A DNA stretch of 64,000 nt from Curtobacterium caseinilyticum. Its GTDB lineage: Bacteria > Actinomycetota > Actinomycetes > Actinomycetales > Microbacteriaceae. Below, piece by piece: positions 19,399-27,373 of the stretch (position 1 is its first letter; every line of letters starts with the position of its first letter). Where the stretch lies: contig NZ_JAUCMN010000003.1 of assembly GCF_030363035.1 (NCBI RefSeq), positions 310,001 through 374,000 on the forward strand, written 5' to 3'. Both the position numbers and the translations under genes were made by a program. The notes below the pieces were generated by a model. That model had not been told where the DNA came from. It did not search any database and saw only the letters and a list, made by a program, of their open reading frames with translations.

Positions 19399-19424
19399 CA
19401 GCGACCAGGAACGCCCGACCGCGG

Positions 19425-20177
19425 TCAGTGGGCGCTGTAGCCGCCGTCGACCAGGTGGTAGCTGCCGCTGATGAACGACGCCTTGTCGCTCAGCAGGAAC
19501 AGCACGAGGGCCGCGACCTCGGCGTCGGTGCCGAGGCGCTTCGCCGCGTGCTCGCCCTCGAGCGCCGAGAGCTCCTCGGCGGACAACGACGAGCGGACGA
19601 GCGGGGTGTCGATGAAGCCCGGGCCGACCGCGTTCGTGCGGACGCCCTGCGCCGTGTACTCGAGCGCCGCGACCTTGGTGAGCCCGACGAGGGCGTGCTT
19701 GGACGCCACGTACGCCGCGTTCTGCGCGATGCCGACGGAGCCGAGCACCGACGCCATGTTCACCACTGCGCCGCCGCCGGCTGCGAGGATCGCCGGGATC
19801 TCGTAGCGGAGCCCGTAGAAGACGCCGTCGAGGTCGACCGCACGGACGCGGTCCCACGCCTCGACGTCGTACTCGCCGATGGGCTGGGGAGCGGCGCCGA
19901 TGCCGGCGTTGTTCACGGCGAGGTGCAGGGCGCCGTAGGTGTCCACCGCGTGCTGGACCATGCGCTCGTTGTCACCCGCGACGGCCGAGTTCGCCTCGAA
20001 CGCACTGGCGGTGCCGCCTGATGCCTCGATCTCCGTCACCACGCGCTGCGCAGCGTCGAGCCTGATGTCGGTGACGACGACGGACGCGCCCTCGGCGGCC
20101 AGTTCCTTCGCGATGGCGGCCCCGATGCCGCTGCCACCGCCGGTGACGACGGCGACCTTGCCCTCGAACTCGGACAT
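19425..20177 (-). CDS. SDR family oxidoreductase
   Basis: A 250-residue classical short-chain dehydrogenase: TGGGSGIG at residues 12-19, NNAG at 89-92, catalytic Ser143, Tyr156 and Lys160 (YVASK), and the C-terminal VDGGYSAH. It is glucose-dehydrogenase/3-oxoacyl-reductase-like, but the substrate is unknown. ATG chosen because AAGGAGA lies 5 nt upstream. Divergent from a MarR gene across a 120-nt gap with two palindromes, so it is probably under that regulator's control. Confidence 0.88.
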   Translation of the reverse strand: MSEFEGKVAVVTGGGSGIGAAIAKELAAEGASVVVTDIRLDAAQRVVTEIEASGGTASAFEANSAVAGDNERMVQHAVDTYGALHLAVNNAGIGAAPQPIGEYDVEAWDRVRAVDLDGVFYGLRYEIPAILAAGGGAVVNMASVLGSVGIAQNAAYVASKHALVGLTKVAALEYTAQGVRTNAVGPGFIDTPLVRSSLSAEELSALEGEHAAKRLGTDAEVAALVLFLLSDKASFISGSYHLVDGGYSAH

Positions 20178-20217
20178 GTTCTCCTTCTTCCTCGACGTCC
20201 CCGTCGATCGTGCACAA

Positions 20218-20233
20218 AGCAACACGTGTTGCT
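20218..20233. promoter_or_regulatory. 16-bp perfect palindrome AGCAACACGTGTTGCT
   Basis: A perfect 16-bp palindrome, 41 nt before the SDR start, in the divergent SDR/marR gap. It has the size of a TetR or MarR operator and is well placed to control the SDR promoter. Confidence 0.6.
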
Positions 20234-20260
20234 CAGTCGAGCGTACACCCGCGGACAACC

Positions 20261-20290
20261 AGTTCGTTCGCTGAACTAATGAGGTAGGCT
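20261..20290 (+). promoter_or_regulatory. marR leaderless promoter with MarR-type operator
   Basis: TAGGCT (20285-20290) ends 7 nt before the marR GTG. AGTTC-GTTCGCT-GAACT (20261-20277) sits just upstream, where the -35 region should be, fitting autorepression by MarR. Confidence 0.5.
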
Positions 20291-20297
20291 AACGGTC

Positions 20298-20717
20298 GTG
20301 CCCGACGCCTCACTCGCCACCGACCTCCGCATCGCCGTGAACCGGCTGTCGCGGACGCTCCGCGCACAGAAGGCCGACGTGACGATGACGGACGGGCAGT
20401 TCTCCGCCCTCGCCCGACTCCACCGCGAGGGCGCGATGACCCTGGCCGACCTCAGTCGGCAGGACGGGGTCACGCCGCCGAGCATGACGAAGACCGTCGC
20501 CGTGCTGATCGAGCGCGGACTCGTGTCGAAGGACGACCACGGCGACGACCGTCGCAAGGTGCTGCTCGCCGCCACCGCCGCCGGCTCGGCGTTCGTCGCG
20601 GAGACCCGGCGCCGTCGCGACGACTGGCTGTCCCCACGGCTGACCGCACTGACCCCCGAGGAGCGCCGCACCCTGACCGACGCCACCGAGATCATGAGGA
20701 GGCTGGCCCAGCAGTGA
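20298..20717 (+). CDS. MarR family transcriptional regulator
   Basis: A 139-residue winged-helix regulator: MTLADLSRQDGVTPPSMTKTVAVLIERGLV is the recognition-helix region and DDRRKVLLAATAAG the wing with the conserved D.R. Its stop overlaps the MFS exporter start (GTGA), so the two are co-translated, and the SDR is divergent. This is the classic layout of a drug- or metabolite-responsive repressor controlling its exporter; the ligand is unknown. Confidence 0.9.
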   Translation: MPDASLATDLRIAVNRLSRTLRAQKADVTMTDGQFSALARLHREGAMTLADLSRQDGVTPPSMTKTVAVLIERGLVSKDDHGDDRRKVLLAATAAGSAFVAETRRRRDDWLSPRLTALTPEERRTLTDATEIMRRLAQQ

Positions 20718-22060
20718 CCGCCATGTTCCGCTCCCTCTCCGCCCGCAACTACCGCATCTGGTTCGCCGGGGCCCTGGTGTCCAACGTCGGCACCTGGATG
20801 CAGCGCACCGCGCAGGACTGGCTCGTCCTGACGGAGCTGTCCGACAACGACGCGATCGCGGTCGGCGTGACGATGGCGCTGCAGTTCGGCCCGCAGCTGC
20901 TCCTGCTCCCCCTGACCGGGCTGGCGGCGGACCGCTTCGACCGGCGGAAGATGCTCATGCTCACGCAGGGGCTGATGGGCGCACTCGGGCTCGGCCTCGG
21001 GATCATGGTGCTCACCGACACCGTGACGCTCTGGTCGCTCTACGGCTTCGCCCTCGCGCTCGGCATCGTCGCCGCGTTCGACACCCCGATCCGCCAGGCG
21101 TTCGTCTCCGACGTCGTGCAGGGCGAGCACGTGGCGAACGCCGTGGCGCTCAACTCCGCGTCGTTCAACGCCGCACGCTTGATCGGCCCCGCGGTCGCCG
21201 GTGTGCTCATCGCGGCCATCGGCTCCGGATGGGTGTTCGTCATCAACGCGGGGTCGTTCCTGGCCGTCCTGGTCGCGCTGCGGTTCGTCGACCCCGCGCA
21301 GCTCGCCGAGCGCATCCGGCCGAAGCGCGGCAAGGGGCAGATCGTCGCCGGCTTCCGGTACGTGCGGACACGGCCGGACATCATCGTCGTGCTCTGCATG
21401 ATCTTCGTCGTCGGCACGTTCGGCGTGAACTTCCCGATCTTCACGTCGACCATGGCCCGCGTCGAGTTCGGCAAAGGCGCCGGTGAGTTCGGCCTGCTCA
21501 ACTCGGTGATGGCGATCGGCTCGGTGGCGGGCGCCCTGCTCTCCGCCCGGCGCGACCGCCCGCGGATGCGCACCCTCGTCGTCGCCTCCGCCGGCTTCGG
21601 ACTGGCGTGCACCGCGGCGGCCGTCGCGCCCACGTACTGGACCTTCGCGGTCGTACTCGTGTTCGTCGGACTCGCCTCACTGACCTTCATGACCACGGCG
21701 AACGCCCTCGTGCAGACCACGACGACGCCCGCGATGCGTGGACGTGTGATGGCGCTCTACATGGCGATCTTCGCCGGTGGGACACCCATCGGCGCCCCGA
21801 TCGTCGGGGCCGTCGCCGACGCCTGGGGCCCGCGCTGGGCCATCGTCGTCGGCGCCGTGTCCGGGTTCGTCGCCCTGGCGATCGCCCTCGTCTGGCTGGT
21901 CCGCTGGGAGCGCTTCCGTCTGCGGTACGACGCGGAGGCGCCGCTGCACCTCGCCGTGACGCACGCGGTGCCGGTGGTCGGCTCGCGCGCAGCGCGGTCT
22001 GCGCTGCGGCGGGACCTCGAGCGTGACGAGGCGGTGGCGGACCGCTCCAGTGCGGTCTGA
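20714..22060 (+). CDS. MFS exporter (MFS_3 / EntS-like)
   Basis: A 448-residue 12-helix major facilitator. The opening FRSLSARNYRIWFAGALVSNVGTWMQRTAQDWLVL is typical of the MFS_3 exporter group (EntS and macrolide exporters), and AADRFDRRKML is motif A. It starts inside the marR stop codon, so it depends on the same transcript. Expected substrate: a small toxic or secreted compound, not predictable. Confidence 0.88.
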   Translation: MTAMFRSLSARNYRIWFAGALVSNVGTWMQRTAQDWLVLTELSDNDAIAVGVTMALQFGPQLLLLPLTGLAADRFDRRKMLMLTQGLMGALGLGLGIMVLTDTVTLWSLYGFALALGIVAAFDTPIRQAFVSDVVQGEHVANAVALNSASFNAARLIGPAVAGVLIAAIGSGWVFVINAGSFLAVLVALRFVDPAQLAERIRPKRGKGQIVAGFRYVRTRPDIIVVLCMIFVVGTFGVNFPIFTSTMARVEFGKGAGEFGLLNSVMAIGSVAGALLSARRDRPRMRTLVVASAGFGLACTAAAVAPTYWTFAVVLVFVGLASLTFMTTANALVQTTTTPAMRGRVMALYMAIFAGGTPIGAPIVGAVADAWGPRWAIVVGAVSGFVALAIALVWLVRWERFRLRYDAEAPLHLAVTHAVPVVGSRAARSALRRDLERDEAVADRSSAV

Positions 22061-22170
22061 CGCGGCGGGCCGCTCGCGGTGCGGCCACTCGCGCGGAGCG
22101 CCGGTGTGCGGCCGCACGTCCCGCGAGGACCGTCGCCTCCGGCGACCGCTCGCGCTGCAGCGCGGGCGCC

Positions 22171-22238
22171 GCGTCAGCGCGCGGGCAGCGTCAGCGCGCG
22201 GGCAGCGTCAGCGCGCGGGCAGCGTCAGCGCGCGGGCG
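22171..22238. repeat. 17-bp tandem repeat (GCGTCAGCGCGCGGGCA x4)
   Basis: Four contiguous 17-bp units, the last with one change. The repeat runs into the end of the alpha-E gene and each unit carries the TCA that is its reverse-strand stop codon, so unit gain or loss would not change the protein end. Confidence 0.9.
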
Positions 22239-23118
22239 CGGCGGCGGCGAAGACGCGCGTGTCGAACGCGGCGATGACGGCCGCGACGGTCGAGGCCAGG
22301 CGGTCTGCGACGGCACGGACCTCGGCAGGCACGCCGATGTCGACCCGCTCGAGCTCGCCACGAGCCGACCGGAAGGCGCGGACCTCGTCGTCGGTGCAGG
22401 CGGGTGCGACGTCCGACAGGCAGTCGTCGGCGCGGGCTGCGAGGAACGCGAGGGACCGCGGGCTGTGCCCCTCGTGCAGCAGGAAGTGCGCGGCGTCCTG
22501 CGCCTCGACACCGTGGTGCTCGCGCCCGCGGCGGAAGGCCTCGCCCGCCCCGCAGGCCCGGAGCGCCGTGGTCCACGATGCCGACGACGACGCATCGACG
22601 AGCGGCGAGGCCAGGAGTCGCGCCGTCAGACCGCACCGCAGCAGGGACCGTCCGAGCGTGAAGAACTCCCACACCTCGTCACGGCTGACGTCCCCCTCGA
22701 CCACGCCGACCGCGAGCGCACTCCGCTCCCGTACCCAGCTGAGGAACTCGTGGGCTCGGTCGACGGCGACCTTGCGGGGCATGCGCGACCGGGTGACGTC
22801 GAGACAGTCCCACAGCTCCGTGGAGACGACCTCGCGGGCGCGGCGCGCGTGATCGCGGGCGACGCCGACCGCGTGGGCGATCGACGCGGGCTCGTGCCGG
22901 TCGAGCGCGAGCGCCTCGACGGTCGCCGCGCGCTCCCGGACACGCCCGCCGGCAGCCGCGCCGACGACCGCACGCAGCGCGGAGCCGACCTGGGCGTCCT
23001 CGCCGGTCACGCCGGCGTCGGGCCGGACGACGTAGACGTCGAGCATCCGAGCGACGACGTCTGCCCGTTCGACCGCGCTCCCGACGTGGAACACGCTCCC
23101 CGCGAGTCGGCTCAGCAC
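22225..23118 (-). CDS. Alpha-E domain protein (DUF403), orphan
   Basis: The 297-residue all-helical protein begins MLSRLAGSVFHVGSAVERADVVARMLDVYV, the signature of the alpha-E family (usually MLSRIAESLYWIGRYVERADNTARLLDV). RRAREVVSTELWDCLDV and RDEVWEFFTLGRSLLRCGLTARLL are further conserved blocks. Alpha-E genes usually lie with a circularly permuted ATP-grasp gene and a transglutaminase-like gene, and are thought to belong to a peptide-synthesis or modification system. Neither partner is here. Starts ATG; no obvious -10 in register. Confidence 0.85.
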   Translation of the reverse strand: MLSRLAGSVFHVGSAVERADVVARMLDVYVVRPDAGVTGEDAQVGSALRAVVGAAAGGRVRERAATVEALALDRHEPASIAHAVGVARDHARRAREVVSTELWDCLDVTRSRMPRKVAVDRAHEFLSWVRERSALAVGVVEGDVSRDEVWEFFTLGRSLLRCGLTARLLASPLVDASSSASWTTALRACGAGEAFRRGREHHGVEAQDAAHFLLHEGHSPRSLAFLAARADDCLSDVAPACTDDEVRAFRSARGELERVDIGVPAEVRAVADRLASTVAAVIAAFDTRVFAAAAPAR

Positions 23119-23229
23119 GTCGGCTCCTGCATCCCGCGACGGTACCGAGCGGGCGTTGCGGCAGTGTTTCCGCGCCGCGTCACCGGTGTTGCACGACGAG
23201 CCGGTCCGCGCACCCGCTAGACAATCTAA

Positions 23230-23245
23230 CTAGAGCGTCTAGCAT
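23230..23245 (+). promoter_or_regulatory. marR promoter and CTAGAGCGTCTAG palindrome
   Basis: CTAGA-GCG-TCTAG (23230-23242) overlaps the -10 box TAGCAT (23240-23245), which ends 7 nt before the ATG. The wider area (GACAATCTAACTAG...ATTGTC) is A+T-rich and partly symmetric. The overlap of operator and -10 points to autorepression. Confidence 0.6.
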
Positions 23246-23252
23246 TGTCCGT

Positions 23253-23771
23253 ATGACGACCGAGGTGAGCACCACCACCACGGGCTTCTGGTACGGCACG
23301 GATTCCAGGGTCGACGCGGTGGACGTCCTGAACGCGCTCCGCAGGTACAGGAGTGCGGAGAGCGCTGCTCAGCGCCGCGCACGCGAGGCACTGGGCATCG
23401 GCGAGAACGCCCTGCTCGCGCTGCGCGTCCTGCTCGACGCCGAGTCCGAGGGGCGCTCCGTGAACGCCAAGGAGCTCGCCGATCGTCTCGAGATCACGCC
23501 GGCCTCGACCTCGGCACTCGTCGACCGCCTGGTCCGCAGCGGACACGTCGAGCGTCACGCCGACCCGCACGACCGCCGCGGCGTCATCCTGACCGCATCG
23601 GGTGGCTCGATGCGCCACGTCCTCCGCGTCATCGACCAGCTCGACACCCGGGCGATCGAGGTCGCCGAGCACCTGCCGCAGTCGGAGATGACGGTGATCG
23701 TCGGGTTCCTCGAGGAGATGGCCCGCGTCGTCGATCACGACCACCAGGACGAGACCGAGCACTCCGCGTAG
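23253..23771 (+). CDS. MarR family transcriptional regulator
   Basis: A 172-residue winged-helix protein with a 35-residue extension before the fold. SVNAKELADRLEITPASTSALVDRLVRSGHVER is the helix-turn-helix and DPHDRRGVILTASG the wing. Leaderless start. The neighbours are an alpha-E gene (divergent) and a 74-residue protein; either could be its target, but the only clear operator is its own. Confidence 0.9.
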   Translation: MTTEVSTTTTGFWYGTDSRVDAVDVLNALRRYRSAESAAQRRAREALGIGENALLALRVLLDAESEGRSVNAKELADRLEITPASTSALVDRLVRSGHVERHADPHDRRGVILTASGGSMRHVLRVIDQLDTRAIEVAEHLPQSEMTVIVGFLEEMARVVDHDHQDETEHSA

Positions 23772-23780
23772 CCTGCTGGC

Positions 23781-24005
23781 ATGCGCGACGCTCCGGGCGG
23801 CCCCGCCGGGACGCCGCCGCACGACCCCGAGGACGACATGCCCCTCGCCGAGCTCGATGCACGCGCCCGGGCGGACGCAGCGCTCCGGCGCATCCGAGCC
23901 GGCGCGGACCCCGCACGCGAGGCGTTCGACCTCGCGAACACGATGAACGACGAGGCCGTCGGCCGGCTCAGCGGTGCCGTACGCCGGTGGTTCCGGCGGG
24001 GCTGA
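23781..24005 (+). CDS. Small hypothetical protein (74 aa)
   Basis: Not recognised. 74 residues, Pro/Gly-rich N terminus then a charged helical part (LAELDARARADAALRRIRAG, EAFDLANTMNDEAVGRLSGAV) ending WFRRG. It starts 9 nt after the marR stop with its own TAGCCT ending 6 nt before the ATG, so it may be transcribed both with marR and independently. Confidence 0.6.
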   Translation: MRDAPGGPAGTPPHDPEDDMPLAELDARARADAALRRIRAGADPAREAFDLANTMNDEAVGRLSGAVRRWFRRG

Positions 24006-24025
24006 GTCGGCCCCGCCGGTCCTCG

Positions 24026-24874
24026 TCAGAAGGCGGTGCCGACCGCGGCGATGTCGTCGCCGCCGTGCCCGGACGCACTCGCCTCGGCGTACACCCGGTC
24101 GAGCGCGTCGAGCAGGGTGGTCGACACCCCGGCCGAGCGCGCGGCCTCACCGATGAGGCCGATGTCCTTCCGCAGGCCGTCGAGCGCGAACTGCGGTGCG
24201 AAGTCCCCGCCGAGCATCGCAGCGCCCTTGGTGTGCGCGTAGGGCGAGTCGCTCGCGGTGCCGTCGATGGCGTCGAGGAAGAGCTGCGGGTCGAGCCCGA
24301 GCGCGCGGGCGATGGCCAGCGACTGCGCGGTCGCGGCGGTGATCGAGGCGATCCAGGCGTTCGCCGCGAGCTTCAGCGCCGTGCCGTCGCCGACCCGCTC
24401 CCCCGCGCGGACGGTCTTCGCGCCGATCGCGTCGAGCACGGGGTCGATGCGGTCGAGCTGCTCGCTCGGCCCGGCGGCGAGCATGGTCAGCTTCCCCTGC
24501 TCGGCGGGGCCCTTCGTGCCGAGCATCATCGCTTCGACCAGGGTGATGCCGTACTTCTCGGCGAGCTGCACCACGGTCTCCGTGCCGGCGGTCCCCACGG
24601 TCGACGCCTGCACCCAGACGGCTTCCTGCGGTGCGTCTCCGGCCGCTCCTTCGAGGACGTCGACGACCGCGTCGGTGTCGAAGAGCGTGAGGAGCACGAC
24701 CTCAGCGTCGGCGACCGCTGCCTCGGCGTCGGTCGCCACCGTCGCGCCGTGGTCGCCCAGGGAACGTGCCTTGTCGGCGCTGCGGTTCCACACCGTGACC
24801 TGGTGCCCCTCGCGCAGCAGGGACCGTGCGACCCCTGCACCCATCGTTCCCGTGCCCAGTACCGTCACGCGCAC
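24026..24874 (-). CDS. NAD(P)-dependent beta-hydroxyacid dehydrogenase family protein
   Basis: A 282-residue 3-hydroxyisobutyrate/6-phosphogluconate-type dehydrogenase: VLGTGTMGAGVA (dinucleotide-binding), QASTVGT in place of the usual DxST motif, and GDGTALKLAANAW containing the catalytic lysine. The helical C-terminal domain is complete. GTG start with ACGGAG 6 nt upstream; TAGCGT about 45 nt upstream may be its -10, giving a short leader. Substrate not deduced. Converges with the 74-residue gene. Confidence 0.87.
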   Translation of the reverse strand: MRVTVLGTGTMGAGVARSLLREGHQVTVWNRSADKARSLGDHGATVATDAEAAVADAEVVLLTLFDTDAVVDVLEGAAGDAPQEAVWVQASTVGTAGTETVVQLAEKYGITLVEAMMLGTKGPAEQGKLTMLAAGPSEQLDRIDPVLDAIGAKTVRAGERVGDGTALKLAANAWIASITAATAQSLAIARALGLDPQLFLDAIDGTASDSPYAHTKGAAMLGGDFAPQFALDGLRKDIGLIGEAARSAGVSTTLLDALDRVYAEASASGHGGDDIAAVGTAF

Positions 24875-24977
24875 CAGCGTCTCCGTCCTGCGGTCCGCAC
24901 CGTGCCGCCGCGGAAGCGACGCTACGCCTGTCGGGTCGGGACGCCTCGGGAGCCGGACGTCCCGGCGTGGTCCACGG

Positions 24978-26027
24978 TCAGAGCAGCCCCCGGGTCGCGA
25001 GCCACGGAGCGGGATCGACGGCCGTGCCGCCGAGGATGACCTCGAAGTGCAGGTGTGGCCCGGTCGAGACGCCCGTGCTGCCGACGGCACCGATCACCTG
25101 CCCGGCATCCACCCGCTGCCCCACGCGGACGTCGATCCGCGACAGGTGCCCGTACCGGGAGCGACTGCCGTCAGGGTGTGCGAGCAGGATCTGGTTGCCG
25201 TACCCGCCGAGGGGTGCTGCCTGGACCACGACGCCCGGCATCGCGGCGAGGACCGGTTGACCGTACGGCGCCGCGAAGTCGAGCCCGTGGTGGTCGGTCG
25301 AGCACGCGGCGCAGCCCGGGACGTGCCGGGAACCGAACCCGCCCGCCGTGGGGATGGTGCCGGCGACCGGTCGGACGGTCTCGAGCCCGGCCCCGGTCCG
25401 CGGGTCGCCGGAGAAGTCGTCCTGTACCGAGAAGTCGTCCCGGGTGACGGGGACCACCTGCCCGCTGGCAACGACGAACTCCTGCGCGTCACGGGCGGCG
25501 CGGGCCTCGGGCAGCGGCACGGCGACGGCCGAGCCGGGCGTCGACACCGTGACGAAGAGGCAGGCTGCGAGCGCCGCTGCGGTCGTCGGGAGCGTCCGGC
25601 CCGTCCAGGCGGAGCCGTCGACCGGGCGGACCGGGCGGGTCGCCGTCGACGCCGTCGCGGGTCTGCTGATGCGGCGGGACGGGCGCCGGACGCGATGGCT
25701 GCGCTCGGCCCGGAGCTTCCGCCGGCTCGGCAGTGCACGGGCGCCGGCCGGGGCAGCGCGTGCTCCGTGCTCCCGCTGGCTCGGCAGAGCAGGGGCGCCG
25801 ACCGGAACAGCCGATGTTCCGGGGGTGGAGACCGGGGCGGTGGGAGGGGCCACCACCGCCCCGGTGGTCGTCCCGACGGTCGCGGACCTCGACGTGACCG
25901 TCGACGGACGGGAAGGCACCGGGGTGGTGGTGGAGGGGGGAACCGCCACCACCCCGGCGGTCTGGGAAGCGGCCGCGGCCTCGGCGAGCCGTCGGGCGCG
26001 GCGGGTCGGGTGGGCCGGAGCCGTCAC
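24978..26027 (-). CDS. M23 family (LytM) cell-wall metallopeptidase
   Basis: A 349-residue peptidoglycan endopeptidase. A long cytoplasmic, Pro/Thr- and Arg-rich N terminus (1-145) is followed by one membrane helix (about 147-170) and an external LytM domain with zinc ligands His247 and Asp250 (HHGLDFAAPYGQPV) and His327 (GPHLHFEV), plus His294 (YGHLS). All catalytic residues are present, so it is probably active rather than a degenerate regulator. It follows a 122-residue gene by 12 nt and is probably in the same operon. Confidence 0.87.
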   Translation of the reverse strand: MTAPAHPTRRARRLAEAAAASQTAGVVAVPPSTTTPVPSRPSTVTSRSATVGTTTGAVVAPPTAPVSTPGTSAVPVGAPALPSQREHGARAAPAGARALPSRRKLRAERSHRVRRPSRRISRPATASTATRPVRPVDGSAWTGRTLPTTAAALAACLFVTVSTPGSAVAVPLPEARAARDAQEFVVASGQVVPVTRDDFSVQDDFSGDPRTGAGLETVRPVAGTIPTAGGFGSRHVPGCAACSTDHHGLDFAAPYGQPVLAAMPGVVVQAAPLGGYGNQILLAHPDGSRSRYGHLSRIDVRVGQRVDAGQVIGAVGSTGVSTGPHLHFEVILGGTAVDPAPWLATRGLL

Positions 26028-26039
26028 GGGGCAGTCCGG

Positions 26040-26408
26040 TCAGGCGCGGACGAACCCGTCGCGCGTGATGCGCTCGAGTTCGACCACGACCGCATCGACC
26101 ACGGCCCGGGTGATGGCGTCGGCGACCGCCTCGACCAGGACGAGCTGGTCGGTCGTGACCGCGTGCTGACCGGTCGGGGCCGCCCCGACGCCGGCCGGGA
26201 TCCGGTCGATCGCGGCGACGAGGGCGTTCGGCACGAGCGCGGTCTCCTCCGCCGGGAGCGGTGCGGAGAGCGGCGAGGTCGGCGCCGGGACGGCGGACGC
26301 GCCGGGCTGTGCGCTGTCGTTGCGGAGGGCGCTGTCGCTCCGGAGCACGCTGTCGTTCCGGAGGTCGCTCCGCCTCGCGAACGCGTCGAACAGGGGTGTG
26401 GAGGACAT
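26040..26408 (-). CDS. Hypothetical protein co-transcribed with the M23 peptidase
   Basis: Not recognised. 122 residues; the first 60 are polar with a small repeat (RSDLRNDSVLRSDSALRNDS), the rest forms one or two amphipathic helices (TTDQLVLVEAVADAITRAVVDAVVVELERI). No signal peptide. The ATG has GGAAGG about 8 nt upstream and a plausible promoter at 26484-26512. Operon position suggests a link to wall hydrolysis. Confidence 0.6.
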   Translation of the reverse strand: MSSTPLFDAFARRSDLRNDSVLRSDSALRNDSAQPGASAVPAPTSPLSAPLPAEETALVPNALVAAIDRIPAGVGAAPTGQHAVTTDQLVLVEAVADAITRAVVDAVVVELERITRDGFVRA

Positions 26409-26483
26409 GCTGCTGCCTTCCGGTCAGTGGTGGGTCCGGTCTCGGTGACGGGGCTCGAGTGCACTCCCCGTGTGTCGAGATCG

Positions 26484-26512
26484 ATTGAACCACTGATATG
26501 CAGCATGTGCAA
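26484..26512 (-). promoter_or_regulatory. Promoter of the small-protein/M23 operon
   Basis: On the minus strand TTGCAC (26512-26507), a 17-bp spacer and TTCAAT (26489-26484). The spacer and flanks (TGCATATCAGTGG) form an A+T-rich island; the leader would be about 70 nt. Confidence 0.5.
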
Positions 26513-26529
26513 TAGCGGTAACGGCAGGA

Positions 26530-27273
26530 TCAGTCCGGCTCGACCGCCTGGGTCGGATCGTCCCGCCGCAGCACCTGCTTCACGCGTTCGACGATGGTCG
26601 AGGGCGGGTTGTTGTACGCGTTCGCCGGCTCCTGCCCGCTCAGCGCCTGGATCGCGGCCATGACCGCATCGGTCGCATGCCGGCGTGCTCGACCGGATGC
26701 CGCGTCGCCGAAGGACGACAGGTCCATCGGCTCGCCGAACTCGATCGTCACCTTCGCGAGCCGTGGCAGCCGTGAGCCCACGGGCTGCACGTGCTCCGTC
26801 CCGGTCAGCGCGACCGGCACGACCGGCGCGCCGCTCGTCAGTGCGAGCCAGGCCACGCCCGTCCGCCCCTTGTAGAGCCGGCCGTCGAGGGAGCGCGTGC
26901 CCTCGGGGTAGATGGCGAACGCCTCCCCGGCCTGCAGCCGCTCCAGCCCGAGGTCGAGGGCGTGCTGCGCGGCCGATCCGGCCCCGCGTTCGACCCCGAT
27001 CGCCCCGATCCCGCCGAAGAACGCCCGTGCGACCGCTCCGCGCACGCCGGTACCGGTGAAGTACTCCTGCTTGGCGAGGAAGGACACCTTCCGCGGGGCC
27101 ATCAGGGTGATGGCGGGTGAGTCGATGAACGAGCGGTGGTTGCTCGCGAGGATCACCGGGCCGGTCCTGGGGACGTTCTTCCGGCCGACGATCCGCGGTC
27201 GCCACAGGAGGCGCGCGAGCGGGGTCACCACCGTACGGCTCATCGTGGTGGCGAACGTCGTCGAACCGGGCAC
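26530..27273 (-). CDS. 1-acyl-sn-glycerol-3-phosphate acyltransferase (PlsC-like)
   Basis: A 247-residue membrane-associated acyltransferase making phosphatidic acid or a related lipid. Motif I is NHRSFIDSP (H-X4-D), motif III region AIYPEGTRSLDGRLYKGRTG, motif IV PVVPVALTG. GTG start chosen over an upstream ATG because GGAGG lies 6 nt before it. The product could also acylate another acceptor; several paralogues normally exist in actinobacteria. Confidence 0.87.
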   Translation of the reverse strand: MPGSTTFATTMSRTVVTPLARLLWRPRIVGRKNVPRTGPVILASNHRSFIDSPAITLMAPRKVSFLAKQEYFTGTGVRGAVARAFFGGIGAIGVERGAGSAAQHALDLGLERLQAGEAFAIYPEGTRSLDGRLYKGRTGVAWLALTSGAPVVPVALTGTEHVQPVGSRLPRLAKVTIEFGEPMDLSSFGDAASGRARRHATDAVMAAIQALSGQEPANAYNNPPSTIVERVKQVLRRDDPTQAVEPD

Positions 27274-27373
27274 CCGGGGCCTCCTCGTCGTGGGAGGTTC
27301 CGAGTGTAGTGAGCGGTCCGCGGGGTGCATGCCGCCTGCGGAATGCGTCCTGCGCCTGCCGCCTGCGGGCCCG

